Source of the DNA: Cunninghamella blakesleeana
Taxonomy: Eukaryota; Mucoromycota; Mucoromycetes; Mucorales; Cunninghamellaceae
Length of the DNA stretch: 64,000 bases
Direction: 5' to 3'
NCBI GenBank assembly: GCA_017871115.1
Contig: JAFCIZ010000002.1
Coordinates: 2,997,501 to 3,061,500 of the forward strand
Shown here: one piece after another, positions 14,717-26,542 of the stretch
Layout of the letters: the number at the start of each line of letters is the position of its first letter
Position numbering within the stretch: the first letter of the stretch is position 1
Notes under the pieces: generated by a model
Databases searched by the model: none
The model's input: the letters and a program-made list of their open reading frames with translations, nothing else
What the model was told of the DNA's origin: nothing
Position numbers and translations under genes: made by a program

Positions 14717-16784
14717 GGAGATACTATTTTTCAATTTTTTTTAAAAAATCTATATAATATAAATATTTTATCTATTGTCTTATGCTGCTCAACAAGAGCA
14801 ACAAAAAAACACAATTATTTAATATTTTTTCTTTAAAATTAAAATAAAAAATATACAACAGTATTACTGAAAGTTCATATTTACATATGTATTAAAAGCT
14901 TAAGATTCATTCAAAATGTCTACCTAAATAACGAAGAAAAAAGAAAAAAAAAATACAATGTTGTACAATGCTGTACGTATTATTTAATCGTTTTTTTTGC
15001 TTTTTGTTTGACATATGTTTATATGTACAAAATTTTAACAAATCATAAATTCTATTCGTAATAAATGTATTACATTTCACAGGTATTGTTTTTTATTCTT
15101 ATTATCCTTATTATTATCTCAAATTTTTATTACAATGATTTTTTTTACATTATATTCATTTTCTAGTATATATATATATAAATTGAAAAAATAAAATATA
15201 GTAAATAATATATATATAATTATTATGATGTGGATAAGCTTCTTTGAAGCCTCTAAAAGAGGAACTCTAATAACAGTCTTATATATAAACAGGCTGGTAT
15301 CTACTCTTTGATTTAGTGCAACAAAAGAAAAAATAAAGTTTTTATTTCTTTCTAGCTTTTATTTAAAAAATAAATATACCCAGTTTATATTTATTATTAT
15401 TTCGCATTCATTCTTTATATAAAATTTTAAAGAGTTACCATAATTTGATTTTCCTTAATGTGATTTGATTTTATTAAATTTATAACCAATTATATATTTT
15501 TTAAAAAAATTTCCTTTTATATCATCTTTTGCTTTAATGATTTGATTTATTTTAAAATGTGGCACAAAATTACAAAATTGTTATTTTAATCGAAAATCAA
15601 AATGTATATGGAAGAGGTAAGAATATAAAGTTGGGGAGGTTTTAGAATTTAAAGTATTTTATAGTAAATTTTAAGCTACGCATTAATATACAAGTATATA
15701 TATGCAATAAAGCATACTATACTCTATAACATAATTGTGAAAATAAATGAATAGTAAAATAAATTATTAGATATAAGTTAAAACAAATTTTTCAAAAAGA
15801 AATAAAAATTAATAATGATTGAATAATAGTTGATAAAAAAACATTAACTTGTAATTATGTTTAAGCTTGGAAAAGGGAATATTGTTAATGACCATACAGT
15901 TCTTTCCATCAATTTTTGAATACCTACATCCATTTTTAAATTTTAATCTTTTTATTTTCTCAATCCCCATTATAACTAATGATATTGCTAATATAATATT
16001 TTTTAATTGTATCTTGAACGAAGTATTCAGATGATAATTTATCCAATTAATTATTAAGAAAAGAATATCGCATTGAGCAGTTTACATAAAACACTATAGT
16101 TTACTATTTATATACTGTTATAACTTTTATTTGTTTTATTAATTTTGTTATTTTATTTTTAACCCTATTGAGTTATAATCTTATTTTCAGAAATTTCATT
16201 AACTATTATATGTTGTGAATTACCGGAATATAACCAACTGTTTTATCACCCAGGTGAATAAATAATTTTAAAATTCACAAACTTGTTCATAGGCATCAGT
16301 ATTATAGTTTTTACATAGATCTTTATTTCAAGTATATTCATATATATATTTCCTAGTTATTTTTTTCAGGTTTTTAGTAAATTTGATTTGAGTAGTTCAT
16401 ATATTTTTAAATATCCTTAATTATGTTATTCAACCATTATAATAATAACATAAGTAAAAATTCAATAATAAAACCTAAAAAATTGCGTGGTTGATTAATG
16501 AATAATAAAGAGATTAATGACTAGTTTGTGTTGTTACAATCTCACATAGCTGCTTGGTTAATAATCTTATGTATATCGTTATTTACATTTGTTGTTTATG
16601 AACTAACTTTTTTATTCAAGCAATCCAAGTTTATTGATTCAATACAATCTTAATTACATTGATTAGAAGAAAAACGTTTTAATTAGAGAAATAACATGAT
16701 CAATAATAACAATTATATTAACAGATTTATTAGTTTGAATAAATAAATCAATTGAATATAGTAAATTAGATTTATATTGATTAT

Positions 16785-16785
<1 letters not shown>

Positions 16786-16835
<50 letters not shown>
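16786..16835. repeat. (TAA)n microsatellite
   Basis: About sixteen uninterrupted TAA units in non-coding DNA of the gene-poor island. Confidence 0.9.
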
Positions 16836-17039
16836 TATACTGTTAAAATGAGTAATTCATGAATTAAAAAATAAATAATCAAACCATGGTAGTACTTAAA
16901 ATTTTATATAAAGCACGAACTAATTTTGAAAAAGAATATAAACTTTATTTTTTCCCTTGTTACATTGAAGCAAAGTATCGGTTGCGACTTGTTTTATATA
17001 AAAATTGTTCCATTATTATTATTACTCTAATAAACTCTA

Positions 17040-17335
17040 AAACATCGTAGCTCTTTAAATTTTGTATAAACTTTTAATGTAAAAATGTATCAAATGAAGA
17101 AGGTAAACATTAGGTTATACAGCTTAGGTAAACCATTAAAAATAAAAATAAAATAAAAATAGAATAAAAAGAATACTGTCCCATTTTTTTTGTATGGGAA
17201 ACGCACTTATTTTAAATTGGAATTGAAGAATTTTAACTTTTTTAGTGTCGATCACTTTGAATGAAACATGAAATTTTGATATATATATATATATATATAT
17301 ATTATGTGTGTGTGCGCTGTTTTTTTTAAAAAAAA
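17040..17335 (+). repeat. Diverged dispersed repeat, copy 2
   Basis: Partner of 14250-14545 in the same orientation, with the same ordered landmarks (GAAGGTAAACATTAGGTTATACAG near 17099 and GTCGATCACTTTGA at 17247-17260, then a long TA run). The part just beyond it (17402-17432) resembles the reverse complement of 14573-14603, so the block may have been rearranged. Confidence 0.6.
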
Positions 17336-18058
17336 GAACTTTTTAAATAACTATATTTGATTATTATTTATATTATTTAGCATACAAAAATTAATATATA
17401 AAGTATACTACATTTAGATATTTTTTAATGCAAAAGTGCAGCCTCCTTTTTTTAGAAAAATAATTGGTTTAAAAAAAAAAGAATATTTTCTTCGAAGGCT
17501 CTAATTTATTTAATTATATATTGTTAAAATGACAATAGTTTTAATAGATGATATATATTGTGTTAATTGGAAAATAATTGTACAACTTTTGAAATGAGAA
17601 CAAAATAAACATATGTTTACTGGTAGTGTAGATTAATAGTTCCATTTTGTAATACTATTTCCATTTTTTGATTTTTTTTATCTGTTTTTGATTTATTTTA
17701 ATTTAAGGTTATAGAATTCGAAGAACCCTTTTTTTATACTGAAATGTCCTTTTCTTCCTATAGGTTATTCGCTTCTGATCTTTTTTCCTTTCTTTATTTT
17801 TTGTGTCTCCCTTCTAATTTATATTTAGAGGTAATTTTTTCAATTAAGTAAAAATCAATCTAATATTAACGAATATATAATGATCAAAGAATTTTAAGTA
17901 GAAAAACTGTAGCAAGAAGACCTTTGGACCCAACATGTGAAAAATGTACTGATAAATATAATTTTTGTCGGTAATTCAATAATTTTTAATATATAAATAA
18001 TAATTTTTTTTTTATATTTTCGTTATTTTTTATATTTCATTACTCATTAATTAAAGCA

Positions 18059-18686
18059 ATGAAGTTAGTATTTCCTCTATTAGCATTTATCTTACTTTTA
18101 TCATCACCTGTATTAGCAATTGACTACCTTAATATCATATCAGGTGTGTGGAGTGTTGCCTATAATGGTTCAAAGATTTATGATTGGTTGAAGAGATACT
18201 TTAACGATAACCCCTTTAATCACAGTTATTCATTACACAGTCAAAGTAATGGTGGTGGAAGATATGGTGTAAAGTTGTGGAATCAAAATAAAGGGCACAC
18301 TGTAACTTTTTTCTTGGCTGACAAAGACATGTATACATCTGTTATCAATGCTGCTAACAATGATGACACTACATTACAAGAATTAGAGAATTCACTTGAT
18401 GCTATGGCAAATGGTCTTGGTTATAAAAAGAAAGCTGCAACTACAACTGGTGGACAATGGAAAAATGCCAACGTGAAATGTTGTGATCCAGACAGGTCAT
18501 GTCCCCCCTAGTTATACTGTTTCAACTTGCCTTTTATGGACTGACATTTTTGTAGAATATTATGCGGGTGATAAAAGCTGGGTGGACCTGAACTACTGGA
18601 CTAATAGGGGTAAGCAAAATCTTGAGAATAGCAGATACTGCCTTTGGTGTTCAAGATGCGATTACAGTGGAGGTTGTCGATTTTAG
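18059..18686 (+). CDS. Small secreted Cys-rich protein of unknown function, with a frameshift at a C run
   Basis: The ATG at 18059 starts a clear signal peptide (MKLVFPLLAFILLLSSPVLA, cleavage likely before ID). The mature part has IYDWLKRYF, NGGGRYGVKLWNQ and ADKDMYTSVINAANNDD. The first frame stops at 18511 just after a run of six C (18503-18508). The plus-one frame stays open to TAG at 18684-18686 and carries a Cys-rich tail (CLWCSRCDYSGGCRF) whose pattern is also kept in the decayed copy at 13054-13686. So the tail is real ancestral coding sequence and one base separates the two frames. Options are a sequencing or assembly indel in the C run, a recent inactivating mutation, or an intron (donor GTCATG near 18496, acceptor TAG near 18609), which would be atypical here. 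I do not recognise the family and infer no activity beyond secretion. Confidence 0.6.
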
Positions 18687-20404
18687 GATAAACCAAAAAA
18701 AGCGCTTGCTCTTTTTCCCATTCTGTAATATTTTATATATGATAACTTAAAAAAATAGGCTATATGACTTCAATATTTTGTATTTGAATAATATCTTATT
18801 ATATACTCAATAAAATCATATTTTTTCATTTTTATTCTATTGTTCGCGTATTTGAATTTTTTTGCTCATAAAAAAATAAAAACAAAAAAATAAATTAGTT
18901 TTATTTCATGTACTGACAAAAAAAAGACTTTTTCATACATATTATATTTTATTAATATTAGTATTTTTATCATTAGTGCACAGTGTATTATTCAATATTA
19001 TTTAGTACTGGGTAATTTTTATTTAGTTTTAATTTCATAAAATTCATTAATAAAATATATACATACTATATTAGTTTTTAGCCACCCCAAATATTTGAAA
19101 TGCATTTGAAATTTATATAATGGTTGCTGATATTTCTATATTTTAGATAGATATGATATTTACCAATAGTGAAAACAAGTGGATAAACTCGGCTACATTT
19201 TTTAAGGATTTCATCATAAGATATAATATAAATTCAATCGTTCAAAAAGAAATACTAATTAACATTATAAAAAGAAAAGAAAAGAATAGATAACGAGGAC
19301 TTTTTATCTAGAAGTGTAAAACATTTGAAATAATTTAATTGATACAATATAATAATTAATCAAGTTAATACATTTTCAGCACAACAGCGTTTTTAACAAA
19401 TTGACAAAATTTACTTAACATAATAAAAACAGATATTTAAGCTACAAAGTCTATTTAGTAAGCATCAAATTACAATTATGGTTACAACTAATTCTATTTT
19501 TATTTAATACATCATTTAATATTATTATTGTATACTTAAAAAGGAAGATAAAGTATAGAGTATAGAGAGAGAGAGAAAAGAAAAAGGAAGAGAAGAAAAC
19601 TTGTAGGGGAAAATTTAAGTTTAAATTGACTTTTAATTATCTTTTTGTTGTAGTTACTACCATTACCATCGCCTTTACTACCCTTTCTATCTCTAGAACC
19701 TCCAGTAGATATGATTTCTATATTATAAAATAATCATAAGTGGTAATAATATTTATGGCGGATTAAAAAAGGCTCAAACAAATAACACCAAAAATATTTT
19801 GTACTTTTAAGTACTCCAGCATTTAAATATCTCAGAATACGAACCAATAATCAAAGAGTATGGAAAAAGTATTTTGCAAAATAATATACTTTTATCGCGT
19901 GCATTTAGGTAAATCTTCAATAATACGTATAGTAAGTATCATTAAAAATGATTGTGTTTATGAGTACAATATCTTTAAAGGTCCAAATATATCTATCAAA
20001 AATTAAAAATGCTTGTTGTAAATACTTCATGGTTAGTTAGTAGCGCTATATATATAAAACGATCTAACCCCGTTGATATATCCAAGAATTAAAGAATTGG
20101 TATTATATTCTAGAACAAGGAGACATAGATTTGATCTTGGAAGATATTTTGGACTATAAAATTATTATTAGTAATATTATTATTACTCTTTTATTATAGC
20201 AGCATTATATAATATAAATAAAATTACAGCAAAAAAAATACGAGTTTACGATTTTTTTTGTAATAATGATTTCCTTTTTTAAATATATTCGTATCACTAT
20301 ATACTCTTTTATTTTTTAAAAAAAAAAATGAACACAAACTTTTTTACTAAAAATTCAGTCTTTTTTGGCACTCTTTTAAGCTCATTTTTTTATTACTACA
20401 GCAA
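18687..20404. other. Intergenic, no gene seen
   Basis: About 1.7 kb of AT-rich DNA. A purine run (GA-rich, 19555-19600) and a short open minus-strand stretch at 19650-19740 coding Gly/Lys/Ser residues are the only local structure. Neither supports a gene. It ends abruptly at the edge of the NDUFAF7 duplication. Confidence 0.6.
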
Positions 20405-22126
20405 AGTCAAATGTTTAGAGAGATAAATATAATATTAGCAATTATATATATATACAAATACATATTTCCAGGAACGGATTAATATTCATATTGTTTTTCT
20501 TTTTACATCCTTTTTCGTCTTCTATTAACAGCTTTGTGGTATATGGTATTTAACAGAGTGGATGAGACTTGGAAAACCCAATAAAACACAGATCACTGAA
20601 TTTGGGCCTGGAAGAGGTACATTGATGAATGATATGATAAGAGTAAAGTTGTATTTACATTTATAAATAAATAAATATATATATATATATATATATAATG
20701 ATTAATGATGACTCGTTAAACATGGATATTTATAAATCTTATCACATTCATTTCTTTTTTTTAATAGACTTGGAAACAATTTCCTTACTTTTACAAGACA
20801 CTTACAGGTATTCATTTTATTGAAGCTAGTCCAGGATTAAGAAAAATGCAAAGAGCAACACTTGTAAAAGGATCTACTGATGGAGATGTCAAAAGAAATG
20901 AAACAAAAGAAACAGCTGGTATGAATCCCACGGAGTCAATCCAAACTGAAGATGGACTTGATATTTATTGGCATGATGGTATTGAATTAGTACCAGGTAA
21001 ATATATAATAGTAATAATATATGTACAATGGAAAATAAGAAGAAAAATAAAAATAAAAAGTGTAAACATGTTATTTCACAATATTATCTTCCTATTTTTT
21101 ATTTCCTACTTTATTATTTAGAACAATGACCTTTTATTATGGCACACGAATTATTTGATGTTTTATAATACGTTATTTTGAGGTAGTACAAAGTCATGAT
21201 ATTAGTTAAAAGAAAGAAAAGACCTGATTATTAAATTTTCTCAAAAATACCTTATTTGTTAATTTTTTTCTTATAAATCTAGAAAAATTCAGTAGATTGG
21301 TGTGAATTGCTTGTAGATGTAGATGGTACCAATGAAGGATAAATAAATAAATATAGAATAAAATGATATATACAATTATAAAAGAAAACAGATGATTTCT
21401 TACTTAATATAGCTTTTTTCGATAATAAAATGATAGCGAACACAATTTTTCGATTATGCAGAGCATCTAGTGAAACAGTATCGAATAACTTTTATTTTCC
21501 AGAAGTAAAATCTTTGAATTTCAATGAAGAAGGTATGTAGGATTGAGGGTTGGCGAATCGAGTAAAAAAATTTAGCTAATCATATTGACATTCATAATGA
21601 AGAAGACTTAATTATTGAATATAGTAAAAACTACATTCAAGACGATAAGTAATTGCTATTAAAGGACATCAATTATGCACCCAATAATAGGTCCTTGTAT
21701 GCCGATCCTAGCGTAGCTATAAAATTTTTAACTTTAAAAGAAAATATAACTAAAGAAAAAGGTAACAATATAATTCAAGAATATAATAAGATATATATAT
21801 ATATATAGTGATAATTTAATTTTTATAAATTTTTCTTTTTCTATTTCCTTTTATTTTATTTTATTTTATTAATAAATACCCGAGTAAAATAGATATAGCT
21901 ATTATGGGCCAGTAACCCAATCAGGTTATTTATAAAGCTTAGCCATTCAAATTAAAACAAATATACTATTTAAATTACAGTGGATAATTAAGGTAGAGTA
22001 TTGCTAAATATTTTTAACATTTACTAGATTCAACTATGGTGGGAAGAATATATAAAGTTTTTATCGTTTACGGAGGAAAAAACCAATGGAAGTGGAAATC
22101 CTGCTGGATTTCAGCATTTAGGACAT
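20405..22126 (+). pseudogene. Truncated, inactivated copy of NDUFAF7 (end of exon 2 to exon 8)
   Basis: This is a DNA-level duplicate of 10840-12567, introns included. Homology begins abruptly at AGTCAAATGTTT (last bases of exon 2), so exon 1 and nearly all of exon 2 are missing. The exon-2 donor GTGAAT reads ATAAAT. The first codons of exon 5 read Glu-Gln-stop because TGG became TGA. Exon 5 has lost the DALPVH reading, and exons 7 and 8 carry several indels and stops. The first 700 bases (to about 21120) are almost identical to the parent, while the rest is strongly diverged. The functional homologue is the gene at 10355-12567. Confidence 0.92.
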
Positions 22127-23686
22127 ATTTGTATAAAGAAGAAAAAAAGAAAATCACAACAAAAAAGGAAATAGTTATATTAGTTTTTGAGTAAACGCAA
22201 TATATATTTTTAAATAAATGGCAACCTTTATATTTTATCTCACATGATGAACCTATTCTAATTTGGATTGAAGTAATACAGTAAGAGTGAACAAAAACAA
22301 TATAGTTTATAGAGATAGAAAAATAAAGATTCCTGGAGTTCTTTGACTTCTATAACCTTAACTTAAAATAATGCAAAAATGGAAATAATATAAAAAAATG
22401 GAAATATTAAACACTAACACCAATAAACACTTACTTTATTATTATAATTTCACAAATCATCTAATTATTTCCCAGGAAATGTACATACATATACGATATT
22501 GTTATTATTATAGGTTTTATATTTTGAATCAAAGATTATAAATAAAAAGAACAAAAAAACGATTCTATAATATTCATAGAGTGATGAAAGAAGCATAACT
22601 ATTTGTAAAAAAATAAGAGTAAATTGTATTGAGTTTTAAAAGTTAACCAATAAACTAATAATCCTGAAAATTACACCATTACTAAATTAGTTTGGTACCA
22701 CCATTTGATAACGATTTTCTTAAAAAAGAAAGAATAAAAAATGATATATTACCAACATTTATTATTATTATTATAATTTTTGTGCCAGATCATAAATTAT
22801 TAACATTTTTAGAATAAATTTTAATCCCAATAATAATAAAAAAAGAAGAAAAAAAAGATATCTATCCAAGATATTATAAAGTAAGTATAGCCTTCCAATA
22901 ATTATATAGGCCAAGTTAATTTATTTTAAATAAAATAATCTAGAATTATTTAAATCAAACAGTATAATGTCGTCAAAGAGGTAGTTTATGATGAAATTCT
23001 ACTCTTCATATATTAATAGTTCAAGAAAGGTGTAACTAAAAATATTGAATCACCGATATTTATGCAACTGACTGACTAGTTGTACTGATTTGCTGGATCA
23101 AGAATACTTTTTATTTACTTTCTTCTATTTCTTTTTTTCATTTTCTTTTTTTGTCACAGTTTAAGTAAAAATCTCTTAATTTAGATTTATGTCATAGTTT
23201 TTTTTCCTTCGTTTTATATTATTTTTATTCATAAAAGTTGGGTTCATGAAACTATGGTATTTTTTTTAAAAAAAATAGTAATATATTAATCAGTTGCTCC
23301 ATTTATTCTTTTAAATATCTATATATATAGATTAAATATTATTGTACACATCTACGGAAATTAAAAAAAAAAAAGAGGTAAGATAATGACAATACAAACA
23401 CCTTATTTTTTTTAGTTTTGGTCAAAAACTTCCTTTTTCGATATTACCACTGGATGTTTTTTTTTAATATGTGAATAAGAGAATTTCTTGACGCTGACTT
23501 TTAAATTTTATCTTATTTCATTTAAAAATTCAATTTTGATTTCTCTCTCTCTCTTTTTTTTTTATTTAAACCATAATAATTTTTTCTTATATTTATTTAA
23601 TACTTTATAATATTTAATTTTCTTTTAATTTATTAATGTATTAGTTGTTTTTATCAATTAATAGCATAATATAATATTTAATTACT
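22127..23686. other. Intergenic, duplication remnants and OPT-A upstream region
   Basis: From 22320 to about 22480 the sequence resembles 13950-14130 (CCTTAACTT, AAAAATGGAAATAATA), so the NDUFAF7 duplication extends past the gene. From about 22600 the sequence resembles the region upstream of the second OPT gene (28355 onward; shared CACCATTTGATAAC and CAGATCATAAATTATTAACA). A CT-rich tract at 23540-23562 precedes the OPT-A start. No gene is seen. Confidence 0.65.
23631..23652 (+). promoter_or_regulatory. Conserved OPT upstream block, copy A
   Basis: TATTAATGTATTAGTTGTTTT sits about 35 bases before the OPT-A ATG and is matched at 29478-29498 before OPT-B, while much of the surrounding non-coding sequence has diverged. 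It may be core promoter or 5' leader. The role is inferred only from conservation between two paralogues. Confidence 0.4.
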
Positions 23687-26542
23687 ATGACGAAAAAACC
23701 TGAATCTTTGAATTCATCTCACGATGAAGAAAAACGATCTAATTATGAAAAACATGAAAAAACTTCTTCTCTTTATGATGGTGTAGAAAATAAACAAGCA
23801 GTAGTTGATGACGATAAACTCTTTGATAATGATGCTAGACATCTTCATGAAGAAGACTTAGATATTCAAAATATTGATAAAATTATCGGTACAACTGATG
23901 ATCCCACTTTAAGAGTTATTTCTCTTCGCGGTGTACTTATTTCTTTGGTAATAATAGTACCAATAATAATAAGCAATATTTATATAAAAATCTCTTTATA
24001 TAATAATGACGTATTATTATATTTGTAATCGTTTAGATTCTTGCTGCTTTAAGTTCTTCAGTCAGTCAACTTATGTTCTTTAAACCTGTTGGAATACCAT
24101 TATCTGATACTTTTATGTTAATGGTTGCTTATGTTTTCTGTACAGTTTGGTCTAGAATTCTTCCTAAAGGTGGCTGGTTAAATCCTTTCCCTTTCAATTC
24201 AAAAGAATTTACTTGTATTTATATCTGTGTTAGTTCTGCTAATGTATCTAGTTATGCCACTTATATTTTAAGTGCTCAAGCTTGTAAGTTGCACTTATTT
24301 TCATTTTTTAATATGTATATTAATTTTAATAATAATTCTAATTACTTATTATCATAATTTTATTAAAATCAAAATAGTGTATTATACAAACTCCCCATCA
24401 CCTGCAGGTGGTATTTTCTTACTTTTAGCTACTCAATTAGTTGGTTACGGTGTAAGTACACATATAAGTACATGTTTTATTGTATAATTAACTGACAAAT
24501 TAATGTTTATATGTTTAAATTAATAATGTAGATTGCTGGACATTTACGTAGATTCTTAGTTTATCCTGCTAATATGACTTGGTAAAAAAAAAAAAAAAAG
24601 TGCTCAGATATACTTATTATTTATTTGTAATTTTTTATTTCCCTTGACACTAATTTTTTTAATATAATATATTTAGGCCTGCTACTTTACCTACAATATC
24701 ATTGATTAAGACTTTATCTGATAAAGATGAAGATCATAAATGGAGAACAAAATTCTTCTTCTTGACATTCTTAGGCGCTTTCTGTTATGCCATCTTCCCA
24801 TCATATATGTTCACTGCACTTGGTGCTATCTCTGTGTTCTGCCTCGCTAAACAAGATTCAGTTTGGTTCACTCGTCTCTTTGGTGGTGGAAGTGTAAATG
24901 AAGGTCTTGGTATTCTGAGTCTTTCATTCGATTGGAATCAGTTATCAAAGAGTAGTCCTTTAATTCTTCCTTTATGGGTACAACTTAATATTTACTTTGG
25001 TATTTTAATCTTATGGATCATTGCTCCTATTCTTTATATCAATAATACATGGCACGCCCAAAGTTTCAGATTCTTATCTAATGGTCTTTTCCGTCTCAAC
25101 AAAACTGACGGCACTGCTAAATATTATAATCAAACATTAATTCTTAACCCTGATAATAGTATTAACCCAGAAAAATTAGCTGCTTATGGTAATCCTGTAT
25201 ATAGTACCCTCTTCGCTTTCACTTATATCTTCATCAATATGGGTGTTACTGCATCTGTTACTCACGTCGGTCTTTTCTATGGTAAACAAATCTGGTCCAC
25301 TGTCCGTAACGTCACTTCTCGTCTTAATAGAAATAATGATGTTCATAATCAATTAATGGCCGCTTATCCTGAAGTTCCTGATTGGTGGTACTATATTGTT
25401 TTTGTTATTGGTACTGCTGTAAATATTGGTCTTGCTTATGCTAATAGTACTTCATTACCTGCTTGGGGTGTTATCTTGGCTGTTGTTCTTTCTTCCATTT
25501 TATCTCTTCCTTTAAATATGATTGAAGCTATTACTGGTACAGGTTTTGGTTTAAATGTTGTTGCCCAAATGATTTGTGGTTTTATCCTTCCTGGTTATCC
25601 TGTCGCCAACATGTATTTCAAAACTTTAGGTTATAACACTTTAAATCAAGCTGGTAAAATGGCTAAAGATCTTAAAGTAGGTCATTATATGAAAGTTCCT
25701 CCTAGAATTACTTTTGTCAGTCAAATTGTTGGTACTTGTATTGGCGCTATCTTTAATTATGTTGTCAACGATGGTGTTGTTAGAAACCAACGTGAAATTC
25801 TTTTGGATCCTAATGGTGGTAATAATGTTTGGTCTGGTGCCTCTCCTCAAACAATTAACAGTGCTGCTATTACTTGGGGTGGTATTGGTCCTTTGACCAT
25901 GTTTGGTCCAGGTTCTGATTACTATATCATTCTCTGGGCTTTTGTCATTGGTTTCTTCTTACCTATTCCTGGATACTTATTACATCGTAAATGGCCTAAT
26001 AGAGGATTTGACAAAATTAATATACCTATGATCATGATTGGTTTATGTACTCTTCCTGGTTCTACAAGTTCTTGGATCACTGTATCTTTTATTATTATTG
26101 TTGTAACTCAAGGTTTCATTAAACGTAGATACAGTGACTGGTTTGTTAAATACAATTACTTATCTTCAGGTAAAAAATAAAAATAAAGTAAATAAATAGG
26201 ACGATTAATCATTTTAATAATTTAAAAAACTAATGCACCTATGTATATTATACTTCTATTATTGTTATTATTATTAGCTGCTCTCGATTCTGGCACTTCT
26301 CTCATGGTCTTCTTGTTAGCTATGGCTTTCCAAGGGGGTGGAAATGGTAATAAGTCATATACATATACATTTACACTTTAAAAAACAATTAATTAATTTT
26401 ATTATTATTGTAATTATTATCATTTCTATTAGGTATTTTGGTTAGTTTCCCTAAATGGGCTGGTAATCCTTTGGAAGATCCTAATGATTCTACTTACGTT
26501 GATTATTGCTGTCATAAATGTGAAGTTGGCGTAAAAATTTAA
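23687..26542 (+). CDS. Oligopeptide transporter, OPT family (paralogue A)
   Basis: OPT proteins are proton-coupled plasma-membrane importers of tetra- and pentapeptides or related substrates. The exons are 23687-23947, 24037-24283, 24378-24451, 24532-24581, 24677-26169, 26278-26346 and 26433-26542, coding 767 residues, normal for the family. An acidic cytosolic N-terminus (about 1-75) is followed by many hydrophobic helices. Family landmarks are NPFPFNSKEF (the NPG-type motif), LVGYGIAGHLRRFLVYP, RLFGGGSVNEGLGIL, SLPLNMIEAITGTGFGLNV, LPGYPVANMYFKTLGY, MKVPPRITF (KIPPR-type motif), MFGPGSDYY and HRKWPNRGFDKIN. It ends with a Cys-rich DYCCHKCEVGVKI tail. The last two exons are short and restore the LDSGTSLM helix. 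Compared with paralogue B it lacks two introns. The substrate cannot be told from sequence. Confidence 0.95.

Larger units (their letters stand above)
13687..18058. other. Long gene-poor stretch with dispersed repeats
   Basis: About 4.4 kb without a convincing gene. It contains a block at about 13930-14130 that resembles sequence downstream of the NDUFAF7 pseudogene (22320-22480), the diverged repeat pair at 14250-14545 and 17040-17335, a 12-bp perfect hairpin at 14676-14716, and a TAA microsatellite near 16786. The rest is A/T-rich with frequent stops in all frames. Confidence 0.6.

Noticed and set aside
18496..18609. Intron as the explanation for the frame change in the secreted protein gene
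   Set aside because: The donor would be GTCATG, unlike the GTA, GTG or GTT donors used elsewhere, and the removed part resembles sequence kept in the decayed copy. I kept it only as a minor alternative.
19650..19740. Short minus-strand open stretch with Gly/Lys/Ser residues preceded by an ATATAG acceptor-like site
   Set aside because: No start codon and no partner exon were found, and it runs into low-complexity Phe/Leu from the CT tract.
20020..20085. Short inverted pair GGTTAG/CTAACC, considered as a tRNA or structured RNA
   Set aside because: Only six pairs, with no cloverleaf, no T-loop and no box B sequence.
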